Assembly (NCBI GenBank): GCA_013397455.1
Contig: VYZB01000281.1
Coordinates: 558,001 to 622,000 of the forward strand
DNA from: Crotophaga sulcirostris
Taxonomy: Eukaryota > Chordata > Aves > Cuculiformes > Crotophagidae
Direction of reading: 5' to 3'
DNA length: 64,000 nucleotides
A program made the position numbers and the translations under genes. Under the pieces are notes generated by a model. It was not told the origin of the DNA, searched no databases, and was given only the letters and a program-made list of their open reading frames with translations. Shown here piece by piece: positions 12,565 to 26,300 of the stretch. The stretch's first letter is position 1, and the number at the start of each line of letters is the position of its first letter.

Positions 12565-15186
12565 TATCGACACCACTTGGAGCAGGAGACCCACACATAG
12601 AGTGTAAAACTAAACCAAAAGCTCTGGTGAAGGCTCAGGTTTGAAGAAATTTTAGATTGCACTCCAAAATTTTGTGCTTTGAGCTGCTCTGCAGTCTGTG
12701 TGTTTCACAGCACAGGGGAATAAGAGTTTTTCAGACATAATTCGTTTACACTTAGAGTAGTGGGAAATTTACCCCTCAGTCTTTTTGAACCTTCAGTCTT
12801 TTTGAAAGCATACCCCAAAGCACCAATTAGCACTTCTGAAGGCAGCAATAATGCCTTCTCACACTCAGAGAAGTAAAATATCACTCACCTATAAAATAAT
12901 TTCAAAGTCACCAAAGCTGGCGGGAGTGGATATTTATCTGTCCCCCCAGCCAAATGCCATTCTTAGATTGCATTTTACTGTCTCCATCAAAATCACTGCA
13001 AGTCCTTCAGTGGTACCCAAAAATCTCTCAATGACATTTCAAAATGCAGAAATTTATCTTGTTTATTTTATACCGTTTAAACCATCTTGCTCACAAACTA
13101 ATTAAACTGTGTGCAGACTTGAATGGGAACTTACTGCTAAAAGACCAAATGAGTTTAAAAAGTGAAGGTGTAAGTTCATAGAGGATTGGGTCAGTAGTGT
13201 TCACATCTGGTCTCGTTGTGTTGGTGGCTACTGCAAAATTCAATGTTTACCAGGTGAACGATCATCTAATTTTCTGCACCCTGGTCTAAATATCCACTCC
13301 TCTTCATTGCTAGGCACAGGTAGCAGGTTCCTTCTTACCTCTAGGGATATCCCTGTGGGCAGCAAAGTGAGCTCTGCTATATTTGTCTCAGTCAGATGAG
13401 TTCATGACTTCTCACCAGAAAAAAAATCAAAGAAAAATATGGATTTAGGGTTCACTTGCGACACAGGTAGTGAGGGAAATGTTCTTCAAACTATCATCTG
13501 AATTCCCTCCAGTAAAAATAGAAACATTTAAAATTTTGGTTTTTTTTAATTTTATCTGTATGTAGGTCAAGAGGCCTTTGGGTGCTTCAAAAACTGAATT
13601 AGAATTTTAATAATATATTAATAAACTGAGTAAAGGCAATACAAAATTCTTCAGTAACTCACACATTCCTTCTATTGACTTCAGTAAAAAAAATATTACA
13701 TTTTAAAGAACAATTTCAAGAAAAATGTTATTTCATTCGATTTTCTAAAGGTAATGTGTGGGTTATTGTGGATTTTTGTATCTTTATCATTCAATATATT
13801 CAGATAGTATTACTATTTTTATCCAATTTAAATACAGTATGTTTTTCTTTAAGAATAAATCTCTTCATATTACACTTAAAATCTTGACATCTTTTACATG
13901 AGACTTAAACAATCTATTTCTATAATTTAAATTGAACACAAACAGTATTCAGGCAGTGCATGCTGTTACTGAAGTCTTAAGAAAATAAAACAACAGGCTT
14001 CAGGGAAGTCACTTGCTGAGCACCTGGAACAAGAATTTGCTGAAGCGATAAACCAGCTCTTGACAGCTGCAACTTGTTCTGCAGGTGCAGAAAGTACTTC
14101 TTCCGCTCAACTCCTTCAGCTTAGTTCAGTTCAGTAATTACCTCGGTCAGTACTAGGACACCACTTGAGAATTTAAAAAAAAAAAAAGGCAAACCAAGTT
14201 TCCCTCTCTACTCTAGGAAAAAAAACTATGTACAAGACGTTTTCATCCACTAGTTCAAAACCAAAGGACAAGATGACCCAAATTAACCTGTCCAATCTCC
14301 TTCCTAAAGATGGTTTTCCTATAATTTAATACATCAGGTAGGTTTTTCAAAAATAAATTAGTTTTGACACAGTTATTCTTGAATTATCCATCATATTCAG
14401 TTAATAACAAGCAACTTGATATCATGGTTTTCTAAATTTATTTTTGTATTCCTGCTCCCTGCACGTGAAATTTGATACAAATTAGCAGAAAAAAATCAAT
14501 AATAAAAATTGCTGTACTTCATAATGTTATCTGTTATAGATAAGATTAAAATTTGAACATATGTGTGGTAAAGTATCCTCTGACTGCAATGTGTATGCAT
14601 TGCATATCCTCTAAATTTATAAAACCACCCCAATTTCACTGTAAAATCAATTTTTAGCTGCAAATCAATATATTTTAGTTGTTATGAAGCAATAACTTCA
14701 ACTTTGATTTTGGAAAATATCTAAATTATAAAAGCAAACCAAGACTTCAAAGGATTATTTAAATTAAAGTTATTTACTTGCTGATTTAAATCACAATTGT
14801 GACCAGTAACTTAACTCATTCTGTCATACATGTATACATTAATAATGGCATAACTTTAGCTCATAGATGAGGCCAAATTTCCAGTATAGCCAACAAATAT
14901 ATAAGATGAAATTTATATTAAAAAAACCAAACAGCTCAAAAATGTTGTGTCTTACTTTCTACCACTGGCTATGAAAGAAATCTCTGAAGGAATTAATTTA
15001 TGTTAATACTGGAAAATATATGAAGAGTAAAAATGATATGGTTGATTCTATATTAAAGTTTAAAAAATGAAAATGCAGAAGAGGGGAAAATAATGGTTTC
15101 AAATCTATATGGGGAAGGCAGAGATGCTGGGATAAGGAAACAAAGCTCTACCTAGACTTTGTTTCTGTTGCACAGCATTAAGAGTC
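12565..15186. other. AT-rich non-coding stretch
   Basis: No gene was recognised. A short tandem duplication is present: TCAGTCTTTTTGAA occurs at 12777-12790 and again at 12793-12806. From about 13500 to 15130 the DNA is markedly AT-rich, with many A/T-only runs and few CpGs, and it ends just before the CR1 copy at 15187. ATTGACTTCAGTA at 13674-13686 resembles the centre of the old palindromic repeat described at 30860-31112. Confidence 0.55.
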
Positions 15187-15333
15187 AGCTCACACAGGAG
15201 GTGTTCAAGGCCAGGTTGGATGGGGCCTTGATCAGCCTGGTCTGGTGGGAGGTGTCCCTGCCCATGGCAGGGGGGTTGGAACTAAATGATCTTTAAGGTC
15301 CCTTCCAACCCAAACCATTCTATGAATCTATGA
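15187..15333 (+). mobile_element. CR1 LINE, 3' end, 5'-truncated
   Basis: Clear avian CR1 3' untranslated tail. Recognisable blocks in order are GGAGGTGTTCAAGGCCAGGT, GGATGGGGCCTTGATCAGCC, GGTGTCCCTGCCCATGGCAG, GATCTTTAAGGTCCCTTCC and AACCCAAACCATTCTATGA. It ends in two 8-bp tail units, TTCTATGA and ATCTATGA, as CR1 elements do in place of a poly(A) tail. Only about 150 bp remain, so no coding sequence is present. It is low in divergence compared with the other copies in this window and is probably the youngest. No target-site duplication is visible, which is usual for CR1. Confidence 0.93.
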
Positions 15334-18119
15334 AGAAGAAAAGGTGGGGTTTTTAAAACTTATTTCCCCACCAAAAAGCTTTATAATCTAGAAATGTGGG
15401 CACGAGAATTTAAAGCTGCTACATCTTTTCCTTTCACTGTTTCATAAATCACTGGGCTCTGATCTCACAAATACTACTTGCTTCCTTAGAACTTGCAGCA
15501 TTTTTTTTTCCCCCTGCAGCTGCAAAATCTATAACTCCAAAGTCATCAAGGCACTGCACTTTGAGTGGCGAGGGGGAGGAGGGAGGGAGGAATCCATTTG
15601 CTTTGAAGCCCTGTGCTCCAGAGGATGTCGTCCCAGTTCCTCACTGGCCTATCCCTTAAGCCTGTTAAAGGGTACTAAAAGAACTGTCAAAACTTTCAGT
15701 GCTGTGCGGCAGCATTTACTCCAAATCCCATGAAAGTAACTGGTCTGGTGTGATAAAACAAGCTAGAAACAAAAATGCTCTTAGTCAAATGGAGCTGAGG
15801 TTGATGACGTTTCATGTTGGCCCCCTTCCAGGCCACAAACATACCACTCTTTCCTGCAAGTGCTGGTGATTATAAAGATGACTTTTGAACCACCTAGTTT
15901 GATCTTCTGGTTTATTGTTGCCCAGAGCCTCCTACATTGACCCCAAAGATTTCAGTGCATTGATGTCCTCAGGAGAAACCAGCGTGTGCCCCAGGTGGAG
16001 GACAGAAGAAAGTCAGATGCTGCTGGTGGTGACTCCTGAGAGGACACCTTCCCTCATGACTGCATGATTCAAAAAGCCACCTGCATCTTTTCAGGGTTGA
16101 GCATCAAGTCTGAATATCACAGCATCATTTTCATCCATCTCCCCAACTCTGCTATAATGTCACATACGCATTATGGTCTCCAGTTTGTAAGGTGGTCCCT
16201 ATAGCACCTAGGAGGTACACCCATCTAGCAGACAGATACAGCTCATGGTTAGCAATAAAACATAGCGTAAAGAACAAGCAGCATCTAGCAGCAAGATGGG
16301 GAAATCCATCACAAGGGAAAAGTTACCCATTGCATGGGTTAAAAGTGGGAAAAAATTTCCTCTTCCAAACTCGTACTCAGAATTGCCCAGGAGAAATTCA
16401 GGAGATGAAGTACATGGGCAACTGCAAACATTCACAAAGCAAAGGATAAAGCCCCCAGAGTCACAAAAAAATATGTGGAAAACCAAAGGTAGCTGTAGCA
16501 CAACCAATCTGGGATTATTTTACTGGCCTCCTGGGATATATTTGCACAAAGATCATGTTTAGGTCATATTTTGCCTTCTTTTTCTTCTCAAAATTTACAG
16601 CTACAATGACAGACAGAAATCAAATGCTTCATAGCATACTTTGTAAATGCAGGATTCAACCCTGGTTTACAGAGACAGGATTTAGTAGGCTTCCTTTTCT
16701 TCTCACACCTCCTTATAGCACCTCCAGATTAGATAACAGTAGGCTATGAAAACAAGATGCTGACTGAAGGTATGGTGAAGATGCAGCATTGCCTGTGTTA
16801 CAACACTCAGTGCAGCACAACAGTGAGAGCATTTTGGAAATTAAAAGCCTCAGTTTCTCGCGGAATCACCCTAAGGATTGGAGCAAAGTGTTATAGGCTT
16901 TAAATCCCAAGTGCTGACAACACCAGCATCCAACCTCACTCAGGAGTGTTCAGCAGAGGAGTACACAGGTCCTCAGAAAGCCATGGGATCACCACTGCTC
17001 TCTTCTAGTAGCACATAGACCTCTTTCAGCCCCCACTAAAAACTAAAAGCAGTTCTACACTCTCCATAGCACAGTATCATGCTGTTCTTCTCGTTAAATG
17101 ACACTTCAGGCAGTAAACATTTGGTGCTTGCTGGTCGCTGGGTTAAAGCCAGCCAGCAGACTTCCACTTAGATCAGCAGGCAGCAAGGCACGCTTGGGGA
17201 TGTAGCAGGACACACCTCAGCACAGTGGGGCTTTGGGTTGTAAAGTAAAATTAAATTAGCTAACTAAGGAGGCGCTTTGTTTCATTTCATGGAAATTTAG
17301 TAGGCATCTCAGCTTTCTGCAAAGCTGGAAAAGGGACAGCGCAGGTACCCCTGTGTTAAATAGTGTATTGGCCATAAAATAAAGAAATCAATGCATCCTC
17401 CACTTTTTTATAGCGGAAGAAGAAGTCTCTTAAAAGTGTCGCTTTTACCACTGATGTCATTGCCAGCGTAAGCCTTTTATGGTCAAGACTTAATAGTTGT
17501 CTCTCTGCTTCAAAATCAGCAAAGAACACAGAAAAAAGACTCGTTTCCTCCTTGGGAAATGGTGTACGTTCAGGGAGGAAGCTGCCTTCCTGTTTTCTCC
17601 ATAATTGCAGCTTTGTATGGTTTTAGCAAGTTCCACAACTTTAAGCCTCTTCCATATGGAATGTGTTCCTCTAAACATCTGGCTCCTTTTTTATTGCAGT
17701 GATAAAACAGATTTATTTTCTACAAACCATATAAAATATCACTTTCTTAATGTATGATCTACTGTGCCTTTAAAAGTAAAAAACATAAAAGGAGATCAAT
17801 AGAGCCGCATGTTTTTCTTTTACTTGTGACAAAATCATTTTCTAAAGACAACTCAAGGAATAATTCTGAAACGGGAAAGGAAGTCTGGTCACCTACATTT
17901 ATTATCTCAATGATTCTTCATTCAAAGTAATGATAGAAACCCGGATCTAAAACGAATTATAAATCCAGCCAAAGTACATATTTTAGGTCCAGGTCAGATT
18001 CAAACGTGTGTCTCTTACACTGGTTCTTAGCCTACATGCATTTTCATGTAACTGTCACTGAAAAAAACTGAAATGCTTTCATTAATTTCGAAGTCGTCTT
18101 TCTAATTTGCCTGGGTGAT
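15334..18119. other. Non-coding sequence, no gene recognised
   Basis: No exon or confident repeat was recognised. A homopurine patch at about 15570-15590 (GAGGGGGAGGAGGGAGGGAG) could adopt unusual structure but has only three G tracts of three or more. The part at about 17370-17480 keeps CpGs in AT-rich context (TAGCGG, GTCGC, AGCGTAAG), a feature often seen in conserved non-coding DNA; this is only suggestive. Confidence 0.5.
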
Positions 18120-18330
18120 ATTAGAAAAGAACGCCTCATGCCAAGAAATTCAGAAACAAAGAGAAGAGCATTCGTTGATTATCTAATGGCAGCCTGGCTG
18201 CAATGTCAAATTTCAGTGGGCAGGGCACTCAAGCAATAAACCAGGAAAAAAGCCATTATAAATCAACAGATCATCTTGGCTTCCCATTCCATTAGCTGTT
18301 ATTTTTAGTTGTACTGCATGCATGGCTAAG
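18120..18330. promoter_or_regulatory. Candidate cis-regulatory block with inverted PBX/HOX-like sites
   Basis: GTTGATTATCTAATGG (18174-18189) and CCATTATAAATCAAC (18253-18267) form an imperfect inverted repeat separated by 63 bp. The second site read on the minus strand contains TGATTTAT, the known PBX-HOX composite consensus. The first contains TGATTATCTAATGG. A further CCATTAG core lies near 18288-18294. The arrangement suggests an enhancer, but cross-species conservation cannot be tested here. Confidence 0.3.
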
Positions 18331-20244
18331 CAACAATGCTGCAGAGTGTTCCTCCAGAAGTTTTAATCTTTTCCTCTCTTCAGTATTTCACCTGCTGCTG
18401 CTTGAAATGACACAAATGTTCACTGCATGCAACAAGCCTAAAAATGAGCTATAAACAATATTGTGAAAGATCTGGCCAGCACTCGCTACAGGAATGTAGT
18501 CCAACAGTGGCTTCTTTAGAGAAGTGGAAAAAAATAAATGAGTCATTTTCTAGATGCTTTGACAAATCCTGAACTGAGCAAAGTCTGGCTTTGTGCATGT
18601 AAAAATGGTGACGCTTTATACCTCTCCCTGCAGCTTTTTATCAGGACCATTTCCAGACTTTTGCTGCCCGTGAAGCCCATCTGCCCCTGTAGGAAAGGAC
18701 CAAGGAGGGGAAATGTGACTGGGGTGGATCATTTATTTGAGAGAAGAGTGGGAGTGAGAAACAGTTATGAAAAAGGTGGTCAAAAAATGGGAAAAGGTTT
18801 CATAAGGCATACAAGCTGTGTGAGCAGTTCTGTGTAGAAGTCCTTGTGGTGCATCCCTGTGCTAGACCACCGTAGCCTAAATCAGGACAAGGAACTCAAC
18901 CGACCATCCTTGCCATATCACATGTGCCAGACCTGCTCCTGAAGTCAGTAGGACCAAGGCTGGAGTGGCTCTCACCAGCAGGACAACACCTGGATGGGAC
19001 GGATTGAACATTCTGGTTCCACTCTGTCAGTGTTCTTTCCAGGTCCATCTGCACTAGCATCCACAACCTGCTAATAGTTTGCCTCAAGGTGTTAAGGACA
19101 GAGAAGAGAGCTCTTCATTTTAATGAAGACTGTATCCTTGAACATGCAGTGGTTAAATTTGCATCTTGTGGGTCTACAGTCAAATCCAAATCTGGGCCAC
19201 TCAGACTAGAGACTGACTGGAAGCTGAGGTGAAATCAACTGCTCTGTGCTGTTGCTCAACCCAAGAGAGGAGTAGCTGTAACCCTAAACTAGCTCAGGAA
19301 GGACTAAATTCTGAGTGAAATGGGTCCTATCACTGTGGCTGAACCAAGGCTTGATGTGTTCACAAGCAATTCAGCAGTTCTGAGATCTGTTCACATTAGA
19401 CAAGAGTCCATGCATTTTTAGGGCATGATGGTGGCACAGCCACAAGTCATCAGTGCTCCTCAGGCCTGCCTGCTCTCACTGTCCTGCTGAAGGGAGGAAA
19501 CAGGGCAGAGACTTGGCTTTGCTCCTCCACCATCACACGTCAAGGAGGTTCCCTGATGACAGCTACAGACCCATGGCCTCTTATATCCTGACTGGAAGGG
19601 CCACAGTCTCCTCGAGTATTTCTGATCAATAGACAACTCCCAGTCTACGTCAACAAGAAGAAGGTTTTTTGCAAATATTTGCTGGTGTTTTAGTGCCTAA
19701 TAATGCCCGTATAATGCAGTAGGATAATGTGAAAAGTATACTCACTTGGAGTATATTAAATAACACCACTTTTTCCTTAGAATAGCATTTGCTACCTTCT
19801 CCACATAACTAGTTTTCTTGCAAAATGAATGTATATATTGCATGAAAGACATTGAAAAGCATTCAATACCCTTTTACCAAACACAATCATTTTTAAAACT
19901 ACCTCAAATTTACTTAATTTCTTAGTACAGTTCAGAAAGCTGCTGCTCGAAAACTACCAGACATGGAGAGATCTCATTAGAAAGTTTATGCCTATATTTG
20001 TTATAATCGATTTACTGCACTGTCTGATAAAGGTAAATGCAGGATAACCAGAAACACCGTAATGGTTTTGAATCACCTATGCTGAGACCCTTGTTTCAAT
20101 GTGAAACAATTGAATGAGTAAAACCATGCATAAAATTACTCTCTGAAATGTAACATCCTCTAATTTGTTTGAATCTGGTCCTAAGCTACTAAAGGACTGA
20201 AACATAGTAAGTACCATAGGAAAGGCCACCTTCAGAGAATGAGG
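18331..20244. other. Non-coding sequence, no gene recognised
   Basis: Nothing gene-like was found. CTGCTCCTGAAGTCAGTAGGA at about 18933-18952 is a weak match to the same old amniote repeat signature seen elsewhere in the window. Open frames here are under 100 codons and unremarkable. Confidence 0.5.
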
Positions 20245-20384
20245 AATTTCATTGTTGGAGGTCTGCAGGAACAGGGTATCTGATTCAGAAGCTGATGTTC
20301 TTGTCTTGGCCTAAGATGGGAGAAACTGGAGTTGGGCCTCCTCTTGAGGTCCTTTCCAACTCCACCTTCTGCTATTCTACGTGA
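20245..20384 (+). mobile_element. Degraded CR1 LINE 3' end
   Basis: The right part carries the CR1 landmark pattern: GGGCCTCCTCTTGAGGTCCT, then TTCCAACTCCACCTTCTGCT, then ATTCTACGTGA in place of the TTCTATGA tail. The left part has GGAGGTCTGCAGGAACAGG, the equivalent of the 'GGAGGTCTTCAAGAACAGG' segment. It is clearly more diverged than the copy at 15187-15333. There is no coding content. The left boundary is uncertain by some tens of bases. Confidence 0.65.
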
Positions 20385-23300
20385 ACAGCTCTATTCAGGT
20401 TGATAAAACCCACATGCCACAACTAAATCTAAACATATGCTTAAGTTTTTCACCAGAGTGATGCACAATGTCTCTCAAGGCTTCAGGATATACACTTTGT
20501 TTTTCTAACAAAGTCTCCTACAGCAGTAAGAAGGCAGAAGCTCAAACAAGCATGGCTGTTGAGGGAGCAGCTTCCTTGTGCCTGCTCTCCCTCACTGGAG
20601 AGACAACAGGCAGAGAGATCTCCACCTGTTGTACAGGGCACACAGCTTTCTTGCATTCTGAGTTGGAAACCTTCACTATGATCAGAGAAGAATCACCCAG
20701 TTGAGTATGCGTTTCGGTTTAGACAGTACAATTTTAACCATCAGCTGTAGTGGAGAGGTAGTACCCATGTTCCTGACCCACTCTCAAAGGCAGATGTACA
20801 CGCTCCATTTAATTAACAAGAAGTACAGATTTAACTGAACCTCCCCTTCTCAAACCAGGGAATTTCCTGAAGTCATACGAATAGTTTCCTACCTGACACG
20901 AAGCTTAGATCGTAAGAGAACAAGAGAAAACCCAAGTTCTCTTTTTCCTCTTCTTTGTCCTCAAAGTCCAGAACTGCCTTGCATCCCAAGGTGGTTTATG
21001 CATTTCAGAAGCAAAACTACATCTGCCACTCTGAGAAGAAACCTAAGAAGATATGACTCAGCTTGGTGTTCCAGCGTACCAAGTCCTTACTAGCTGCAAC
21101 TGCAAAAGACCTGACCTAGTAGATGAAAAGTGATCCTCCTACACATTAGTAGAATTGCCATTAAACAAACAAAAATCAAACAAAAAAACAAATGGAGAGC
21201 TATATTTTGTGTGTAGTTGTGTTACTTTAGGTGAGGTACTTCCTAACAACTAGGGACAAGGTAGGTGGCATTTCCAGTTCAATCCCAGTTTGCACAGGGT
21301 GAATGTGTGTAGGTCTTTTTTGGTTCTCCATGCCTCATTTTAGGTTTGGGCAAACTTGCTCAGCGGGGTGTCACACTGATGAACTCATTAACATTAGAAG
21401 ACAGCTTTGTATTCCTTGGATAAAATGACTGAGGAAGTGGGAGCATGCCATTATCATGTCTGGGTAATGAAGTAAACAGTCCTCAGCTGGTGTCAATGGG
21501 AGGGATCAGCTGGTGTATGTAGAGCATCTGTTATACAAACTGGATCTATAGAAGCCTGTAGAGTCAGATGCTATAAATCACTTCACTGTATTTGAGATGT
21601 CTATTTTAATTCATGTTCAGTGAAATGCGGTTAAGAAACTCAGTTTAAAAGGCTGGATATGGAGTCTTTACTGCAAATGCAAAAGGAAAGTCAAGTGTCT
21701 ATGAAATTAAGCCCTCCGCTTTGCTAGTGCTTCCTGTTTCCACAGTACCAGCAATGGTGAACTGGGTTTTAAAGCCAAGTGAAGCGGCTGCCCAAAGGCC
21801 CTGATTTCTGAACCTGCAGGAGAGTTTGGATGAACCACATGAGCTGAAACCCAGCTGGAAAGACAATATCAGGTTGACCAAGTGACAAAGATTACTGCAT
21901 GGAAGAGGCCCCTGAGAACTGTCCCAGCCTCTCCCTGCCCTAGGATCAGCATTGCTCAAGCTCTTTCTGTGAAGAAGATCATAGAGGAAGAGAAAGGTCA
22001 GTGTCCCCTCAGCAGAGGTGGATGACGTAGGCCTCACTGTGACACAAGGAGGAGCAGGAGTCAGTTTTGAGGACACAAGTTCTGAAAAGCCCTTGAGAGG
22101 GCTACGGAAAAGCTGGCAATGGTGAGGTCTGTGTTAAGCTTTGTCAATTTGGCATTCTGCCTTTGCTGCTTCCTAGATCCCTTTCCCATAACTCAACAGC
22201 CCTGCAGGTTGTTCCAACACCTTGCACGGGATTCAGCCTCCATTCTTGCCCCAGGACTACAGTCCTTCAGTCAGTGAGGAGAGAGACACCTCCTGAGGGC
22301 AATTCAACCCACACAAAGGCCAAGACAGGCACTTTCTGAACCTGCTTGTCTCTTTCCACTGACTGCAGAGATAGTCTAGATAAGCAGCTGAGACAAACAG
22401 CCCAAGTTTCTAATCACTAAAATGAAGTAAATCACTCTTTCCAGGGCTGCTGAGAGGAAATCTTGCTTCACTGAAGTTCATGGGGTTGCAATAGACAGGG
22501 ACTGCTTTCATCCCTGTCTGGTGCTCCAAACTTTGTTGCTGTTCAAGTACAGAGAACTTGACTTAAACGAAGTGAGATATATTCTGTGCTTGCAGGCAAC
22601 AATGGACTGTAGGTTTACCAGTTTCTTTCCCTAGCAGTCCAAAAGTTTTTATTCAAAATGTTAAATCCGTCCTCAAATTAGCTGCTTTGGTGAGAAAAAA
22701 AGGGCTTTTTTTTTAGACACTCCAGGATTTTATGAATGTAGGCAAATTAAAGCACCTTAAAAATAAAGCCTGCAGAGTCTAAGGGAAGTCTGGAGGGCAA
22801 TCTAAGTGCAACATGCTGAGAAGTTGTGTTGTGGGTTTTTTTTCCCCTCAATCATTTTACTAGTTAATCTTCCTGGGAACAGACTGATATTTACTCATCC
22901 CATGAGAGAATGGAATTGTCAGGAATCCAAATGATACCAAGGGACAAGGTTTAAGGAACTCTACCATTATTCATCAAATGGGAGGAAGTGGCACTGTTCT
23001 TTGGTGATGGACTGTGCTTTTCTCCTCTTGCAGATTTTCTGACTTTCTTCGCATTAAATGGGGAAATGTTATGAATTGTCTGTGGGGGAAATAAATTACA
23101 AGCTCAGAGTGATCCTCCATCACTAAGGCCAAGGGGAAAGTTTGTGGCTATAATGGTTGTACAGCATCAAACAAAAAGACAATGTTCTATTAGAAAAATA
23201 ATACGTAGAAAGGGTCAAAGAGCATGTTTTCCATACTAACTTCCTCTGATGCTCTCATGGCTCCCACCATTGCTCCATACTGTGTCATGCAGACTCAACA

Positions 23301-26300
23301 ACACAGATCGTCACCAGCGTAGGCACCACTGTCCTGTAGTCTTCTCCAAGGGGAGGAAGTGCTGTGGCTTTTTCAATTTCCCTGAAAACCACGTTTTGCT
23401 TTCTTTTCATCTGGTTGCCAGGTATATTAAACTACTGTTAAGGCAAGGGTTTAGATAGCACAAGATTTGAATTCATGTCCTTGCTATGCGCTAACTCTTT
23501 TTGCAACTTTATGGGCAACCCATATACCTGTGTTTCTACTAGGAAATTAAATGCCCCTGGGGTTGCTCTCTGGTGTTCACTATCACCAACATACCACAGT
23601 ACACATCCAAAACATTACACTCTTCTAACTTCACAAGTAGGATCTGAATACACATTCAAATTGTCTGTTGGGAGCTGTACCAGTGAAATATTTAGTTGGT
23701 TTGAGACAGAAATCAGCCATAGGCCATTCGAACAGGTAATTATACTTGCACAGGCAATCATGTCCTACTACCTCGGGACATGATTATGTCACCGCTTTTT
23801 GTGGTGATGTGTCTCTGGCTCTCTGCACTCCATCTATCAATGAAGAATCATAGCAGTTCTTTCCCTACGACGTGGAGTTAAGATGTCATAATATGTAATC
23901 TCTTTGCGACAGAAATAATCAGATAGGAAAGATCAATATGATATAATCTTATTAAATGCTGCATCCTTCCAATAGGCCTCTGATTTATTCTATTCACTGA
24001 GTCCACAAAGACTGCTATGCATCTTACAGTTTGGGTTCCAGAGGTGCAAAGCAGCTCAAATAAACAGCTTAAATAAAAATAAGAGGTGCCCTGACACAGC
24101 GACTTTTGCCTCTCACTATTTCAGAGCACTTGAAACCCTTATCCAGGACATATAGAGCCTTGTTCTATAAATGGTCCTAATGAAAGACAAGTGACGTGCT
24201 ACACACCACGAACAGAGAGCTCAGAGTTTGGGCAGGCTCTAACATGTGCAGCATGTTGAAATGGATGAACACAACCCTATTCACATGTAAGAAAAGGCAA
24301 TGTTTGGCCAGTTGAGTTGCTCCCAGAACTCTACTTGATTGCATTGCCTAGGTCTCCATTGAGTAAAGAAGTTTAGATGCTACAACGATGTGTTTACAAT
24401 CTGCAGCTGGATCCTACCACGTGGTAACTCACCTTGCACGTACTGGAAGACTGTAGCAAGCAAGGTAATTTGTCCTAGTTTAGCCTGTAATTAACTGGGG
24501 TTGACTTAAGTCTTTTACATTAGCTCCAGGCTAAGAACATGTATGCACATGGAGAGCTCCACACCTCTGCTAAGGTGTTGTGGCTTCAATTATGGTCATT
24601 TGGGCCTAAATCTGACCATAGCATTTTTCAAACTAGATCCAAATAGAAACCACCATGCATAATGGGTAAAGTTTTTGCCTGAGTGCTGTGGAAAATAAAT
24701 GGGACTTGCGTTCATATGTTTCTTACTCAATAAGATTTATCATGCTTATTACCATTTCATTGCCTTCCACAGAATTATTATTAATTCGCCATAGCATATG
24801 TCAGAGAAAAATCAGAAGTGCTGTCTCCCCCTGGTAGTTCTCAGCTACTAAATCACTGGTTTTAAACTCAGAAAGGTAAAAGGCAGAGAAAATAACCCCT
24901 CAGTGAAGAACAATCTACTTGAGGATACCCGTATTTCATAATCCTATTGTATTTGTAAGTGAACCTCCAGTAAATCAAGATAAAGCATCCACTGAAGTAA
25001 TGAATGCTGTCCAATCTTAGAGACAGAGGTCTGTACGAAGCCTGTGACACCTGAGGCAGCTCAGTCAGTCTTATTGCTACTCTTGTTGCATGTATATATG
25101 CTGCTTTTCCATAGGTCTGTGCTAAAGTTGAAGAATATTTTTGGACATGTGTATATGGCTGTGTCAAGTCAAGCTGCTTCAAAGTAAGTGGATGGGAGCC
25201 AGCTCTAGTCCCAAATTACACTTCAGCTAATGCATCCTGCTGATCTGCTGACAGCAAGGAGGAACTAAACAGGAGGTGCAAAAGAGAAGACCCACAGAGC
25301 AAGGAGGCATTGGAGAAGGAATGCAACCTCTGAGACTGGCTGCACATGCAAGGAGCCCCAGGTCTGTCCTCAAGCCATACAAACCACCTGGACAGAGCAC
25401 GTTGGCTCCTCCACACCTACGTTTGTCTAGTGCTCTTGGAGAGGCCAACAATGAGATGGGAGTGAAGCAGTCACCTGTCAAGAGTATGTACAGGAAATGC
25501 AGGATGCTGCTTTTCCATAGCATGGCTGTGGAGATCCAGTTATCAGAGGCTCTGAGCTTAGCACCAGCCTTCCAGTTTGGTCTCACCTGAAGGCAACCGA
25601 GATGTGCAGTATTTCCTCAAATGTTTGCTTTTCAAGAAGCCCTGTGCCCTATTATTACACCCAAGAGGTCACTTCTGCAGTTCCCAGCCAAGAGGGATGA
25701 CCTGCAGACAGAATTTTCACTGTTCAGCTAGGAGGGAACACAGATAACTATTACAAAGGCCTATACAGAAAGGTTTATACTATGGCAAGTTGTTTAACCC
25801 AGGATGTACGTGCAAGCTGATACATATGGTGAAAAAGTAGTTGAACCTTGGAGAAAACCCACTCAGAGCGAAAGCAGTTCAACAGACCATCAGAAATGTC
25901 CATCACTGAAACCAGGTTAAGCTCTGCACACAAATATGGGCCAAACTTTCCCTGGGAGACAGGGGGAAGAAAATCCCAGTACACTGAGAAGTGTGAGGTC
26001 CACAACACAAGCAACAGTCATCCTGCCCTGCTCATGCACACACCAACACCCAGACCCTAGGACAGGGTGATGGAGAGAAATCCCACATGAAGCTCTGTGG
26101 TACCCTGGGGAGTTCAACGTGGTGCACAGTGGGGTTGTAATCTTGTTAACCTTACATAGAAAAGTAAAATAAGTAAGTCTGGGTGCCAAAACTGTACAAA
26201 GGCATCCTTACTTCATGACACCACACTACAGTGTGTCCTCTTAGCATCCTTGATATCATTGCAGACCATGCTGACCAAAACCACCCTCTGCACTCCACAG

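Noticed and set aside
12145..12662. Several frames of 120-150 codons spanning the N gap
   Set aside because: They are open only because N codons are not counted as stops.
15572..15590. Purine-rich G tract considered as a G-quadruplex
   Set aside because: Only three tracts of three or more G are present.
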